Source: Flavobacterium litorale (lineage in GTDB: Bacteria > Bacteroidota > Bacteroidia > Flavobacteriales > Flavobacteriaceae). From it: a stretch of 64,000 nt of DNA. The stretch is taken from assembly GCF_019613795.1 (NCBI RefSeq), contig NZ_CP080429.1, forward strand, positions 339,501-403,500, read 5' to 3'. The translations under genes and the position numbers were made by a program. Below the pieces are notes generated by a model. That model made no database searches. It was given only the letters and a program-made list of their open reading frames with translations, and was not told where the DNA came from. Of this stretch, positions 9,244 to 18,671 are shown one piece after another (within the stretch, counting starts at the first letter, position 1; every line of letters begins with the position of its first letter).

Positions 9244-10020
9244 GTGGCTAAAAAATTGTTCAAATTCATACTTAATACTGTACCACGCCCATTGCTTATA
9301 CGGTTAAGTTATGTAGTACGCCCAATTTTGGCTATGGCTTTAAAAGGCAACACTTACACCGACCCTATAGATGGTAAAAGCTTTAAAAGCTTTTTGCCTT
9401 ATGGGTACGGCAACCAGCGTAACAACGTATTGTCGCCAAGCACATTATCGTTAGAGCGACACCGATTGTTATGGTTGTACTTACAAAACGAAACTGATTT
9501 TTTTACCGCACCCAAAAAAGTATTACACTTTGCCCCCGAACAAGCATTTTACAAACGTTTTCGGAAGCAAAGAAATTTACAATACACCACTACCGATTTA
9601 AACTCGCCACTTGCCGATGTAAAAGCAGATATTTGTAACCTCCCCTTTAAAGATAGTAGTTACGATGTAATACTTTGCAACCACGTACTGGAACACATCC
9701 CAGACGATACCAAAGCAATGCAGGAGTTGTACAGGGTGCTAAAACCTGGTGGCATGGGCATATTCCAGATACCACAGGATTTAAACCACGAAACTACTTT
9801 TGAGGACGATAGTATAACCGATGCTAAGGAGCGTGCACGCATTTTTGGGCAGTACGACCATGTACGTGTTTACGGTCGTGATTATTTTAATAAACTCCGA
9901 AGCATAGGGTTTGAGGTTGTAGAGGAAGATTATACCAACAAGCTACCCCAACAGGATGTGGCACGTTATTGCCTTGCTAAAGGCGAAATTATTCCTGTTT
10001 GTTATAAAAACAAAGTATAA
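9244..10020 (+). CDS. class I SAM-dependent methyltransferase
   Basis: A 258-residue protein with a Methyltransf_11-type core: motif I region VLHFAPEQAF, the acidic post-I residue in TTDLNSPLADVKADI, and motif IV-like VILCNHVLEHIPDD followed by ELYRVLKPGG. The substrate is unknown; the N-terminal part (YGNQRNNVLSP) resembles proteins annotated as sugar or lipid methylases, but this is not decisive. The start is GTG; no ATG fits upstream. It lies between map and the T9SS plug gene. Confidence 0.82.
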   Translation: MAKKLFKFILNTVPRPLLIRLSYVVRPILAMALKGNTYTDPIDGKSFKSFLPYGYGNQRNNVLSPSTLSLERHRLLWLYLQNETDFFTAPKKVLHFAPEQAFYKRFRKQRNLQYTTTDLNSPLADVKADICNLPFKDSSYDVILCNHVLEHIPDDTKAMQELYRVLKPGGMGIFQIPQDLNHETTFEDDSITDAKERARIFGQYDHVRVYGRDYFNKLRSIGFEVVEEDYTNKLPQQDVARYCLAKGEIIPVCYKNKV

Positions 10021-10105
10021 AACTTACCCTAAAGTAACACCATTACAGTAACAGCCAGTATAATATATTTAGTATCTTTACGTTCACCATTAAAATGCTG
10101 CTGTA

Positions 10106-11377
10106 ATGATTTACACCTCTTACCGATTTTTTAAAATAGTTGTACTATTTTTATTAGTATCTGTTGTTGCCAATGCACAAGTGCAGCAGGAAATACCACC
10201 TCCGTATCATATAAAAACCGTTTCGTTTAGGAAGAACAACGAAAATGTGTACCCTTATTTCAGAAAAGGGGAGTCATTCCAATTGACTTTTGACGATTTA
10301 TATGGCAACGAGGCAAATTACTATTATTCAATTACACACTGTAATTACAACTGGACACCATCATCGCAACTTACCATTAACGATTATATTAGTGGGTTTG
10401 ATAACCAACGCATACAAATTTACGAGAACTCATTTAATACCCTACAAATTTACTCGCATTACACCTTAACAATACCCAATCAGTTTACGCGCCTATTGCT
10501 ATCGGGCAACTACATCCTAAAAATATTAGACGAAGATCGTGAGGTAGTTTTTACACGCCGTTTTATTGTTTACGAAGAGTTGGTAAGTGTACCATTGCAA
10601 ATAAAGCGTGCTAGGGGCATGGATGAAATTAACGAAAAACACAACCTCGACTTCAGTATAAAATCGAGTACTATCAATTTCCAAATGCCATTACAAAACG
10701 TAAAAGTAGCATTATTCCAAAATGGGAGGTTCGATAATGCTATTTACAACGTTAAACCCCAATATACTATAGGAAACGACCTTATTTACAGATACGATAA
10801 AGAAACGCAGTTTTGGGCAGGTAACGAGTATTTATTTTTTGATAATAAAGATGTTCGTAATGCCGTAAATAACGTACTCCGAATTACGGCGGGCGAAGTA
10901 TATAATAACATACTTTATGTAAACGAAGCTAGGGCAAATGTGCCCTATACCTACTTTCCCGATATTAACGGTAAATTTTTAGTAAACAACATTAACCTCA
11001 ATGTAACCAACGTTGCAGTAGAGGCGGATTATGCCTGGATATTCTTTTCCCTAAGTGCCCCAGCCTACTACTCTAAAAAAGACATTTATGTTTGTGGTAT
11101 GTTTAACAACTATGCTAAAACGGAAGAAAACAGAATGGAGTACAACGAGAAAACTGCCACGTACGAAAAGGCCATTATGATAAAACAAGGGTTTACCAAT
11201 TACATGTACATCCCATCGGATAAAAACGGGGTATTGGATGAGAAAAATGCACCCGATGGCAACTTCTTCCAAACAGAGAATGATTATACGATATTGGTAT
11301 ACTACCGTGAAAATAACGACCGATATGATAGGGTTATTGGTATAGGGTCGGCAAATTCCGAAAACATTATCAATTAA
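10106..11377 (+). CDS. type IX secretion system plug protein (DUF5103)
   Basis: A 423-residue secreted protein with a signal peptide ending near VVANAQ (about residue 25). It has the DUF5103 architecture of beta-sandwich domains, with conserved stretches such as YYYSITHCNYNWTPS and YISGFDNQRI, and a C-terminal CBM-like region (YVCGMFNNYAKTEENRMEY). The F. johnsoniae homologue was identified structurally as the Plug that seals the periplasmic side of the SprA translocon. It lies directly upstream of apaG and pruA. Confidence 0.87.
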   Translation: MIYTSYRFFKIVVLFLLVSVVANAQVQQEIPPPYHIKTVSFRKNNENVYPYFRKGESFQLTFDDLYGNEANYYYSITHCNYNWTPSSQLTINDYISGFDNQRIQIYENSFNTLQIYSHYTLTIPNQFTRLLLSGNYILKILDEDREVVFTRRFIVYEELVSVPLQIKRARGMDEINEKHNLDFSIKSSTINFQMPLQNVKVALFQNGRFDNAIYNVKPQYTIGNDLIYRYDKETQFWAGNEYLFFDNKDVRNAVNNVLRITAGEVYNNILYVNEARANVPYTYFPDINGKFLVNNINLNVTNVAVEADYAWIFFSLSAPAYYSKKDIYVCGMFNNYAKTEENRMEYNEKTATYEKAIMIKQGFTNYMYIPSDKNGVLDEKNAPDGNFFQTENDYTILVYYRENNDRYDRVIGIGSANSENIIN

Positions 11378-11440
11378 CAGTCAATTCGTTAAAAATCAGT
11401 TGCATTTAAATTAATATTTGAAATATAAAGGGACTCTATT

Positions 11441-11456
11441 TAATTTTGTACCTTTG
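11441..11456 (+). promoter_or_regulatory. Overlapping -7 boxes upstream of apaG
   Basis: Two adjacent TAnnTTTG matches, TAATTTTG (11441-11448) and TACCTTTG (11449-11456), lie 25-40 bp before the ATG of apaG. Either could be used. Confidence 0.5.
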
Positions 11457-11480
11457 AGAAAGTTATAAGGATTTATTTTT

Positions 11481-11867
11481 ATGGTATCACAAATAACACG
11501 AGGCATTAAAATATCTGTTTCCACTAGTTTTGAAGGCACGTACTTTAAAAACTACAGAATACAGTTTGCCTTTAGCTACGAGATTACTATAGAAAATCAG
11601 AGTAAAGACTCTGTACAACTCAACACACGCCATTGGGAAATTTTCGACTCGTTAAACGATATCGAAATGGTAGATGGCGAAGGGGTTATTGGTAAAAAAC
11701 CAGTGTTAAAACCAGGCGAAAAACACACCTATAGTTCGGGTTGTTTGCTAACTTCGCCCTTTGGAGCCATGCGTGGTTATTTTAATATGGTAAACTTTAC
11801 TTCTACCCGTTCTTTTAAAGTAATAGTACCCACTTTTAGGCTTAGCGCACCTTTTGCGTTAAATTAA
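11481..11867 (+). CDS. apaG: ApaG domain protein
   Basis: The 128 residues match the ApaG family length, an immunoglobulin-like fold. The conserved core includes FAFSYEITIENQSKDSVQL, RHWEIFDSLNDIEMVDGEGVIGKKPVLKPGE and SGCLLTSPFGAMRGYF. ApaG is linked to Co2+/Mg2+ homeostasis in enteric bacteria, but its biochemical role is unclear. It has its own promoter region and sits between the plug gene and pruA. Confidence 0.93.
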   Translation: MVSQITRGIKISVSTSFEGTYFKNYRIQFAFSYEITIENQSKDSVQLNTRHWEIFDSLNDIEMVDGEGVIGKKPVLKPGEKHTYSSGCLLTSPFGAMRGYFNMVNFTSTRSFKVIVPTFRLSAPFALN

Positions 11868-11932
11868 TACTATCTTCATATTTATAGTGCTTTCGTTAAC
11901 GAATTTGCAATTACAAGAACAATAATTTCTTG

Positions 11933-11940
11933 TATATTTG
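11933..11940 (+). promoter_or_regulatory. -7 promoter box of pruA
   Basis: TATATTTG, 42 bp before the ATG of pruA. A TTG lies 25 bp upstream of it, a somewhat long -33 spacing. Confidence 0.55.
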
Positions 11941-11982
11941 CGATACGTTAAATTTTTAATGCTTTAAAAACACTATACAACT

Positions 11983-13617
11983 ATGCCAAAAGGAATTTAT
12001 AATGTACCAGACGCGTTAAACGAGCCAGTATTATCGTATGCACCTGGAACAAAAGAAAGAGAGCAAGTACTTGCTACTTTTAAAGATATGTATGCCACTA
12101 CAGTAGATGTGCCTTTGTACATTGGTAGCGAGGAAATACGTACGGGAAAAACACAAACGATGAACCCTCCTTTTGATCATAAAAAAGTAGTGGGTACGTT
12201 TCATGAAGCAGAAAAACACCACGTAGAAAAAGCAATTAGTACAGCACTAGAAGCCCGTACAGCTTGGGCTAGTATGGCTTGGGAACAACGTGCTGCTATA
12301 TTTTTAAAAGCTGCCGACCTTTTAGCTGGACCTTACCGTGCTAAAATAAACGCATCTACCATGATTGCACAAGCAAAAACAGTACACCAAGCTGAAATTG
12401 ATGCTGCTTGTGAGTTTATTGACTTTTTACGTTTTAACGTAGAGTTTATGACACAGATTTACGCGGAGCAACCCATATCGTCTGAAGGAATGTGGAACCG
12501 TATGGAATACCGCCCATTAGAGGGTTTTGTTTATGCCATAACACCATTTAACTTTACTGCTATAGCGGGTAACTTACCAGCATCTGCAGCGCTTATGGGT
12601 AACGTAGTAATTTGGAAACCAAGCGCAAGCCAGGTATACAGTGCTAACGTAATTATGGAAGTATTTAAACTTGCTGGTGTACCCGATGGCGTTATTAACA
12701 TGGTACATGGTGACCCTGTTATGATAACTGATACACTTATGGCAAGCCCTGATTTTGCAGGAGTACACTATACAGGTTCAACACAGGTGTTTAACGGTAT
12801 TTGGGCAAAAATAGGCGAAAATATGGGTAAAGGTATTTATAAAACCTACCCCCGAATTGTTGGCGAAACAGGTGGTAAAGATTTTGTTATTGCACACCCA
12901 TCGTCAATACCAGCACAAGTAGCTACAGGATTATTAAGAGGAGCATTTGAGTTCCAAGGACAAAAATGTTCAGCAGCTTCCAGAGCATACATACCAAAAT
13001 CAATGTGGAATGAGGTAAAAGAGCAGCTAACAAAAGATATCGAATCGATGAAAATGGGTTCTCCAGAAGATCCTTCAAATTTCATAACATCCGTAATACA
13101 CGAGGCATCTTTTGATAAATTGGCAAAATATATTGATAATGCTAAATCAGCATCTGATGCCGAAATTATTGCAGGGGGTACGTACGATAAATCAGAAGGG
13201 TATTTTATTACCCCAACAGTTATTTTAACAACCAACCCACAGTACGAAACCATGCATACGGAGCTTTTTGGTCCTGTGCTCACCATTTATGTATATGAGG
13301 ACGAGAAATGGGAAGAAACACTAAAATTAGTAGACGAAACTTCGCCATACGCATTAACAGGTGCCGTATTTAGCCAAGACCGTTACGCCATAGAGCAGGC
13401 TACTAAAGCACTAGAAAACTGTGCTGGTAACTTCTACATTAACGATAAGCCAACGGGTGCTGTTGTAGGGCAACAACCATTTGGTGGTGCAAGAGCATCA
13501 GGTACTAACGATAAAGCAGGTTCTGTACTTAACTTATTGCGTTGGGTATCGCCGAGAACTATTAAAGAAACATTTGTAACACCTACAGATTACAGATATC
13601 CTTTTTTAGGAGAATAA
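11983..13617 (+). CDS. pruA: L-glutamate gamma-semialdehyde dehydrogenase
   Basis: Oxidises glutamate-5-semialdehyde (from 1-pyrroline-5-carboxylate) to glutamate with NAD+, the second step of proline breakdown. The 544-residue aldehyde dehydrogenase carries the catalytic glutamate in VGETGGKDF and the catalytic cysteine in QGQKCSAASRAY. The YAITPFNFTAIAGNLP segment is the typical nucleotide-binding region of the P5CDH branch. This is the stand-alone form rather than the PutA fusion. The gene ends just before an inverted-repeat element containing its terminator. Confidence 0.95.
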   Translation: MPKGIYNVPDALNEPVLSYAPGTKEREQVLATFKDMYATTVDVPLYIGSEEIRTGKTQTMNPPFDHKKVVGTFHEAEKHHVEKAISTALEARTAWASMAWEQRAAIFLKAADLLAGPYRAKINASTMIAQAKTVHQAEIDAACEFIDFLRFNVEFMTQIYAEQPISSEGMWNRMEYRPLEGFVYAITPFNFTAIAGNLPASAALMGNVVIWKPSASQVYSANVIMEVFKLAGVPDGVINMVHGDPVMITDTLMASPDFAGVHYTGSTQVFNGIWAKIGENMGKGIYKTYPRIVGETGGKDFVIAHPSSIPAQVATGLLRGAFEFQGQKCSAASRAYIPKSMWNEVKEQLTKDIESMKMGSPEDPSNFITSVIHEASFDKLAKYIDNAKSASDAEIIAGGTYDKSEGYFITPTVILTTNPQYETMHTELFGPVLTIYVYEDEKWEETLKLVDETSPYALTGAVFSQDRYAIEQATKALENCAGNFYINDKPTGAVVGQQPFGGARASGTNDKAGSVLNLLRWVSPRTIKETFVTPTDYRYPFLGE

Positions 13618-13624
13618 TACCATG

Positions 13625-13783
13625 TTAGTCATTGCGAGGTAACGAAGCAATCTAATAACTCTAAATAAAAAAGCCCCGAATTAATTAATTCGGGGCTTTT
13701 TGCTATACCGTCAACCTATTTTAGGACAAATCACATCAGTAAGAAATAAACAAAAGATTGCTTCGTTACCTCGCAATGACTAA
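13625..13783. repeat. 159-bp element with perfect 29-bp inverted ends
   Basis: Left arm 13625-13653 and right arm 13755-13783 are perfect inverted copies that contain the core GTCATTGCGAG and end internally in AGCAATCT. Between them lie a strong terminator hairpin (13667-13702) and about 50 bp of AT-rich filler. The same core recurs at 31765-31944, so it belongs to a dispersed repeat family. It fills most of the gap between the convergent pruA and rsmG genes. Confidence 0.85.
13667..13702 (+). terminator. Terminator after pruA
   Basis: Perfect stem containing AAGCCCCGAATTAA paired with its complement, flanked by an A-run and a T-run, so it can act in both directions. Nested inside the 29-bp inverted repeat pair. 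Confidence 0.88.
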
Positions 13784-13832
13784 TCTAATAAGCGGTTGTA
13801 TGGTCTTGCCTTCTCGTAATGATTATATATAA

Positions 13833-14462
13833 TCACACCTTATACTTCATAGCCAGATGTACCACCTTTTTAGTTTCAAAAAATTCATCAGCAAAATAAT
13901 CCGAGAGGTTATATAATGCTACTTTCTGGAAAACCTGTAATTCCTCAGTAAGGTCACCCCCTTTAAGGTACAGTATTCCGTTAGGCAGGTCGTGGTTTTG
14001 TTCTTTCTTAATTTTACCCCTAACCCACTTTACAAAATCGGGCATATTGGTTACAGCACGGCTCACAATAAAATCGAATGTTCCGTCTACTTGTTCGGCT
14101 CGTTTCTGCTCCGCTTTTACGTTAGTAAGCCCTAAAGCATCGGCAACTTCTTGTACTACTTTTATTTTTTTAGCAATAACGTCTATCAAATAAAAATTAG
14201 TTTCGGGGTATAATATGGCCAGAGGTATCCCAGGAAAACCACCGCCTGTACCTACATCCATAACACTAGCATTGGGTTTAAAAGGCATTACCTTAGCAAT
14301 ACCCAAGGAGTGTAGCACGTGTTTGGTGTACAACGCATCAATATCCTTACGGGATATTACATTAATTTTGGCGTTCCAATCGGTATAAAGCGCTTCTAAT
14401 TGCTCAAATTGCTGTAGCTGTGTTTCGGTAAGGTTCGGGAATTGCCTAATAATCTCGTGCAT
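13833..14462 (-). CDS. rsmG: 16S rRNA (guanine(527)-N(7))-methyltransferase
   Basis: Methylates G527 of 16S rRNA, using SAM. The 209-residue protein carries the GidB-family SAM motif DVGTGGGFPGIPLAI, then a motif IV region VSRAVTNMPDFVKW, and the early NVISRKDIDALYTKHVLHSL block. An in-frame ATG 48 bp further upstream is ruled out because a promoter box (14479-14486) lies between it and the chosen ATG at 14462. Confidence 0.95.
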   Translation of the reverse strand: MHEIIRQFPNLTETQLQQFEQLEALYTDWNAKINVISRKDIDALYTKHVLHSLGIAKVMPFKPNASVMDVGTGGGFPGIPLAILYPETNFYLIDVIAKKIKVVQEVADALGLTNVKAEQKRAEQVDGTFDFIVSRAVTNMPDFVKWVRGKIKKEQNHDLPNGILYLKGGDLTEELQVFQKVALYNLSDYFADEFFETKKVVHLAMKYKV

Positions 14463-14478
14463 TATTTTATATTTTAGG

Positions 14479-14486
14479 CAAAAGTA
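14479..14486 (-). promoter_or_regulatory. -7 promoter box of rsmG
   Basis: Reads TACTTTTG on the minus strand, 17 bp upstream of the ATG at 14462, and decides the start. Confidence 0.6.
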
Positions 14487-14580
14487 CGCATTTCGTAAAA
14501 GAAATTTCATATCAATTTTGGTGGTTACAATGGCATTAATAACTACCTTTGGTAACTATAGATTTTTTTAGCTTTTGACT

Positions 14581-15675
14581 ATGAACATGACACCACCTGT
14601 ATTCTCTAAAAGAGACTCAGTAAAATTTTTCCGAACACTTAACAAGCGTGTAAACGAATACTTTAAAGAAAATAATATTAAAAAAACGGGCAACTGGAAA
14701 CTGCACATTAAAACCATAGTAATGTTTGCTGCCTTGTTGGCACCCTACTTTATTTTACTAACCCTAAACTTACCCGTTTGGGGTCAATTATTACTTACTA
14801 TTGTAATGGGTATTGGTATGGCTGGTATTGGTATGAATGTTATGCACGATGCTAACCATGGTTCGTACTCCTCTAAATCGTGGTTAAATAAAGTTATGGG
14901 GGGTAGCATCTATCTATTGGCTGGCAACGTGTATAACTGGCAGGTACAACACAATGTACTGCACCATACGTACACTAACATACACGGGCACGATGAAGAT
15001 TTGGATGCGGGTAGAGTAATACGCTTTACGCAAGATGCCAAATGGATGAAATTACACCGATTCCAACATTATTATTCTATTTTCCTGTATGGGTTGCTAA
15101 CCTTTAACTGGGCAATTACTACCGATATTAAACAAATGCGCAGCTATATAAAGAGAGGTTTATCGTATGGCGAATTTCGTAGTCCCGTAAAACAATGGAC
15201 GGTGCTTGTAGTTACAAAACTACTTTACGCGCTAGTATGGTTTGTAGTACCTATGCTTTTAGGCATTGTTTGGTGGAAGGTACTAATAGGCTTTTTTGTA
15301 ATGCACTACACAGCAGGTTTAATATTAAGTGTTGTTTTCCAATTGGCACACGTGGTAGAGGAAACAGAAAACCCCACCCCAAACGAAAACAACGAAATGG
15401 AAAACACATGGGCAATACACCAATTGTACACTACGGCTAATTTTGCGCCTAAAAATAAAATTGTAAACTGGTTTACAGGTGGGCTTAACCACCAGATAGA
15501 ACACCATATATTCCCACACATTAGCCATGTGCACTACAGCAAAATTGCCGAAATTGTAAAGCAAACAGCCCGCGAGCATAATTTACCCTACCACGAATTT
15601 AGTACCATGCGTGGTGCAGTAGCAGCACACTTTAAACACCTTAAAGAGCTAGGTATGAAACCCGCACTAAACTAA
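14581..15675 (+). CDS. membrane fatty acid desaturase (acyl-lipid/acyl-CoA type)
   Basis: A 364-residue integral membrane di-iron desaturase that inserts a double bond into fatty acyl chains. The three histidine boxes are visible: HDANHGS, HNVLHHTYTN and HQIEHHIFPH. The QIEHH form of the third box is typical of front-end or linoleoyl-CoA-type desaturases. Hydrophobic segments appear near residues 48-85 and 215-255. Regiospecificity cannot be read from sequence. ATGs at 14581 and 14587 are both possible starts. Confidence 0.9.
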   Translation: MNMTPPVFSKRDSVKFFRTLNKRVNEYFKENNIKKTGNWKLHIKTIVMFAALLAPYFILLTLNLPVWGQLLLTIVMGIGMAGIGMNVMHDANHGSYSSKSWLNKVMGGSIYLLAGNVYNWQVQHNVLHHTYTNIHGHDEDLDAGRVIRFTQDAKWMKLHRFQHYYSIFLYGLLTFNWAITTDIKQMRSYIKRGLSYGEFRSPVKQWTVLVVTKLLYALVWFVVPMLLGIVWWKVLIGFFVMHYTAGLILSVVFQLAHVVEETENPTPNENNEMENTWAIHQLYTTANFAPKNKIVNWFTGGLNHQIEHHIFPHISHVHYSKIAEIVKQTAREHNLPYHEFSTMRGAVAAHFKHLKELGMKPALN

Positions 15676-15701
15676 TACAATAACAAAACCTACTATACCC
15701 A

Positions 15702-16889
15702 ATGAATAACGTGCTTTCTGACAGAATTAACAACCTATCTACTTCACAAACCCTTGCTATGGCTGCCAAAGCCCGAGAGTTAAAAGCGGCGGGAAAAGAC
15801 ATTATTAGCCTAAGTTTGGGCGAACCTGATTTTAATACCCCTGATTTTATTAAAGAGGCTGCAAAAAAAGCAATTGACGAAAATTACAATAGCTATACAC
15901 CAGTAGATGGATATGTGGAGCTGAAAGAAGCCATTACCAGAAAGTTTAAACGCGATAATAACCTCGATTATAAGCCCTCGCAAATTGTAGTATCTACAGG
16001 GGCAAAACAATCGTTATATAACATTGCGCAAGTAATGCTTAATGATGGCGATGAGGTAATACTACCTGCGCCCTATTGGGTAAGTTACTTCGAAATCATA
16101 AAACTATCGGGTGGTGTACCAGTAGTAGTACCAACATCGGTAGATACCGATTTTAAAATGACTGCTGAGCAACTGGAAAAAGCCATTACACCCAAAACCA
16201 AAATGATGTGGTTTAGCTCGCCGTGTAACCCAAGCGGATCCATATACAGCGAAACAGAGCTTAAAGCACTAGCCGAAGTACTACAAAAACACAATATTTA
16301 TGTAGTATCAGACGAGATATACGAGCATATTAACTTTTCGGGAAAAGCCCCCAGTATTGCATCTATACCTGGTATGTTTGATAAAACCATAACCGTAAAC
16401 GGAGTGGCAAAAGCATTTGCCATGACGGGATGGCGTATTGGCTATATTGGCGCACCAGAATTTATTGCCAAAGCATGTACTAAAATACAAGGGCAGGTAA
16501 CTAGTGGTGCTAACTGTATAGCACAACGTGCTACTATTGATGCTGTTGATGCCGACCCTAAAGTACTCAAACATATGGTTACGGCATTCCACAAACGTAG
16601 AGACCTTGTTATTGAACTAATGAATGATATTGATGGCTTTAAAAACAACGTTCCAGAAGGTGCGTTTTATGTATTCCCAGATATATCGGCATTTTTCGGT
16701 AAAACATTAAATGGTATTGCAATTAAAAATGCTGACGATTTTGCAATGTACTTGCTAGAACACGCTAATGTAGCTACGGTAACAGGTGCTGCATTTGGTA
16801 ACCCTGATTGCATTCGTATATCGTACGCCACTAGCGAAGATCAACTTAAAGAGGCACTCCTCCGTATTAAAGAAGCGGTGTCGGCTTAA
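15702..16889 (+). CDS. class I/II PLP-dependent aminotransferase (aspartate aminotransferase-like)
   Basis: A 395-residue fold-type I aminotransferase. The substrate-loop region (LSLGEPDFNTP), STGAKQSLYN, the PCNPSG motif, the SDEIYEHINF block and the PLP lysine in VNGVAKAFAMTGWRIGY are all visible. The last two match the AspC Ib subgroup. Likely substrates are aspartate or related amino acids with 2-oxoglutarate, but specificity is inferred. The DUF559 element begins 17 bp after its stop. Confidence 0.9.
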   Translation: MNNVLSDRINNLSTSQTLAMAAKARELKAAGKDIISLSLGEPDFNTPDFIKEAAKKAIDENYNSYTPVDGYVELKEAITRKFKRDNNLDYKPSQIVVSTGAKQSLYNIAQVMLNDGDEVILPAPYWVSYFEIIKLSGGVPVVVPTSVDTDFKMTAEQLEKAITPKTKMMWFSSPCNPSGSIYSETELKALAEVLQKHNIYVVSDEIYEHINFSGKAPSIASIPGMFDKTITVNGVAKAFAMTGWRIGYIGAPEFIAKACTKIQGQVTSGANCIAQRATIDAVDADPKVLKHMVTAFHKRRDLVIELMNDIDGFKNNVPEGAFYVFPDISAFFGKTLNGIAIKNADDFAMYLLEHANVATVTGAAFGNPDCIRISYATSEDQLKEALLRIKEAVSA

Positions 16890-16906
16890 ATAAAAAAGCA
16901 ATCAAA

Positions 16907-17416
16907 TTCCCCTCCTTTGGAGGGGTGTCTGTAAAGACGGGGTGGTTATGGAACAAGAAATTTTAACCTATATTAAAGGTAAACCCATATACAGAAACTT
17001 CGTTAAAAACTTGCCTTACAATCCTAATTTGAAAATAAGGGCTAAAAATCTGCGCAAAGCAGGCAACTATCCCGAAGTAGTATTTTGGCAACAAGTACAC
17101 AAAAGAAAATTTTATACTATCGATTTTGACAGGCAACGCATTATAGGAAACTATATCGTCGATTTTTATGTTAAGGCGTTGGGTTTAATCATAGAAATCG
17201 ATGGCACAAGTCATAACAATAAAGAATCTTACGATACCAAAAGGGAGAACTATTTGTGCACCTTATTAGGTTTGGAGGTTTATCGTATTTCCAGCATACG
17301 CATATTACATGATTTAGAAAATGTAATGACCGAACTGGAAAATTTCATTATTAAGCATTTTGGATAAGAATTAATAGCCCACCCCACCCTACGGGCACCC
17401 CTCCAAAAGAGGGGAA
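16907..17416 (+). mobile_element. Candidate compact mobile element: DUF559 nuclease between inverted repeats
   Basis: About 39-40 bp at each end (16907-16945 and 17377-17416) are imperfect inverted copies beginning TTCCCCTC and sharing TTTGGAGGGGTG, at roughly 80% identity by eye with one gap. Each arm contains a smaller palindrome (CCCCTC..GAGGGG). The nuclease ATG lies 2 bp after the left arm and its stop is 9 bp before the right arm, so the unit is almost entirely gene plus ends. No clear target-site duplication was found. Mobility is inferred. Confidence 0.55.
16948..17367 (+). CDS. DUF559 domain endonuclease-like protein
   Basis: A 139-residue protein of the DUF559 family, related to Vsr and PD-(D/E)XK nucleases. 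Family features are the N-terminal RNFVKNLPYNPNLKIRAKNL, the early glutamate in YPEVVFWQQV, the core IVDFYVKALGLIIEIDG with its Asp and Glu-x-Asp residues, SHNNKESYDTKRENYL, and the closing region LGLEVYRISS. The family's cellular role is not established. An in-frame GTG at 16942 lies inside the left repeat; the ATG at 16948 is preferred. No promoter box is seen, so it may be read through from the aminotransferase gene or from the repeat. Confidence 0.82.
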   Translation: MEQEILTYIKGKPIYRNFVKNLPYNPNLKIRAKNLRKAGNYPEVVFWQQVHKRKFYTIDFDRQRIIGNYIVDFYVKALGLIIEIDGTSHNNKESYDTKRENYLCTLLGLEVYRISSIRILHDLENVMTELENFIIKHFG

Positions 17417-17437
17417 ACAACACGCAAAAAACTTTTG

Positions 17438-17445
17438 TATTTTTG
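17438..17445 (+). promoter_or_regulatory. -7 promoter box of purT
   Basis: TATTTTTG, 28 bp before the ATG at 17474 and 21 bp outside the right repeat of the DUF559 element. It shows that the element left the purT promoter intact. Confidence 0.6.
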
Positions 17446-17473
17446 CTGCTTATACTACATTAACAACAACACA

Positions 17474-18640
17474 ATGAACAAAAAAATACTTTTATTAGGC
17501 TCGGGCGAACTGGGTAAAGAGTTTGTAATTGCTGCACAACGCATAGGGCAAACCATTATAGCGGTAGATAGTTACGAAAATGCACCTGCCATGCAAGTAG
17601 CCGACGGGCATGAAGTAATTAATATGCTGGATGGTACTGCACTAGATGCTATAGTTGCTAAACACCAACCCGATTTTATAGTACCCGAAATAGAAGCCAT
17701 ACGTACTGAACGTTTTTACGATTACGAAAAACAAGGTATAACTGTAGTACCATCGGCTAAAGCTGCTAATTTTACCATGAACCGTAAAGCCATACGTGAC
17801 CTTGCTGCTAAAGATTTAGGCTTGCGTACTGCCAATTATCGTTATGCAACCTCAGCCAAAGAGTTACAAAATGCTGTAGCCCAAGTAGGCATGCCTTGTG
17901 TGGTAAAACCACTAATGTCATCGTCAGGAAAAGGACAATCTACTATAAAAACGCAAGAGGATATTACCAAAGCATGGAATTATGCGGTGGAGGGTTCACG
18001 TGGCGACGTAGTAGAGGTAATTGTAGAGGCTTTCGTAGACTTTCATTCAGAAATTACACTTCTTACCGTTACCCAAAACAACAACCCTACTCTGTTTTGT
18101 GCCCCCATAGGACACCGACAGGAGCGTGGCGACTACCAAGAAAGCTGGCAACCCGCACAAGTATCGGATAAAGACATTGCAGAAGCACAGGATATGGCTA
18201 AAAAAGTAACCGAAGCACTTGGTGGTGCAGGCATATTTGGGGTTGAGTTTTTCCTTACGGATGAAGGCGTCTATTTTTCCGAACTATCGCCACGCCCACA
18301 CGATACAGGCATGGTTACGTTGGCAGGTACACAAAACTTTAATGAATTTGAGTTGCACTTACGTGCGATATTAAGCCTACCCATTGCTGAAATTATATTA
18401 GAAAAAGCAGGAGCAAGTGCGGTACTATTAGCATCCGAAAACAGCAATAATCCAACCTACACAGGTATTGATAAAATAGCCGCATTACCTAAAACTGATT
18501 TTAGACTATTTGGCAAACCAACCTCTCGCCCATACCGCCGTATGGGAGTAGTACTAACTAACGATAGTGTAGATACCCCTATTGAAAACGTAGTAGAAAA
18601 AGCCAAGTACGCAGCTACATTGGTTAAAGTGTTGCGGTAA
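17474..18640 (+). CDS. purT: formate-dependent phosphoribosylglycinamide formyltransferase
   Basis: ATP-grasp enzyme making formyl-GAR from GAR, formate and ATP in purine synthesis, the folate-independent alternative to PurN. The 388 residues match the family. [11 protein letters not shown] at the N-terminus, [36 protein letters not shown] in the ATP-grasp lid, and [14 protein letters not shown] are all diagnostic of PurT. The start is the ATG before [12 protein letters not shown]; the promoter box excludes a longer form from 17435. Confidence 0.95.
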   Translation: MNKKILLLGSGELGKEFVIAAQRIGQTIIAVDSYENAPAMQVADGHEVINMLDGTALDAIVAKHQPDFIVPEIEAIRTERFYDYEKQGITVVPSAKAANFTMNRKAIRDLAAKDLGLRTANYRYATSAKELQNAVAQVGMPCVVKPLMSSSGKGQSTIKTQEDITKAWNYAVEGSRGDVVEVIVEAFVDFHSEITLLTVTQNNNPTLFCAPIGHRQERGDYQESWQPAQVSDKDIAEAQDMAKKVTEALGGAGIFGVEFFLTDEGVYFSELSPRPHDTGMVTLAGTQNFNEFELHLRAILSLPIAEIILEKAGASAVLLASENSNNPTYTGIDKIAALPKTDFRLFGKPTSRPYRRMGVVLTNDSVDTPIENVVEKAKYAATLVKVLR

Positions 18641-18671
18641 TATATTCGGTAATTTTTTAGAAAGAGCTTTA

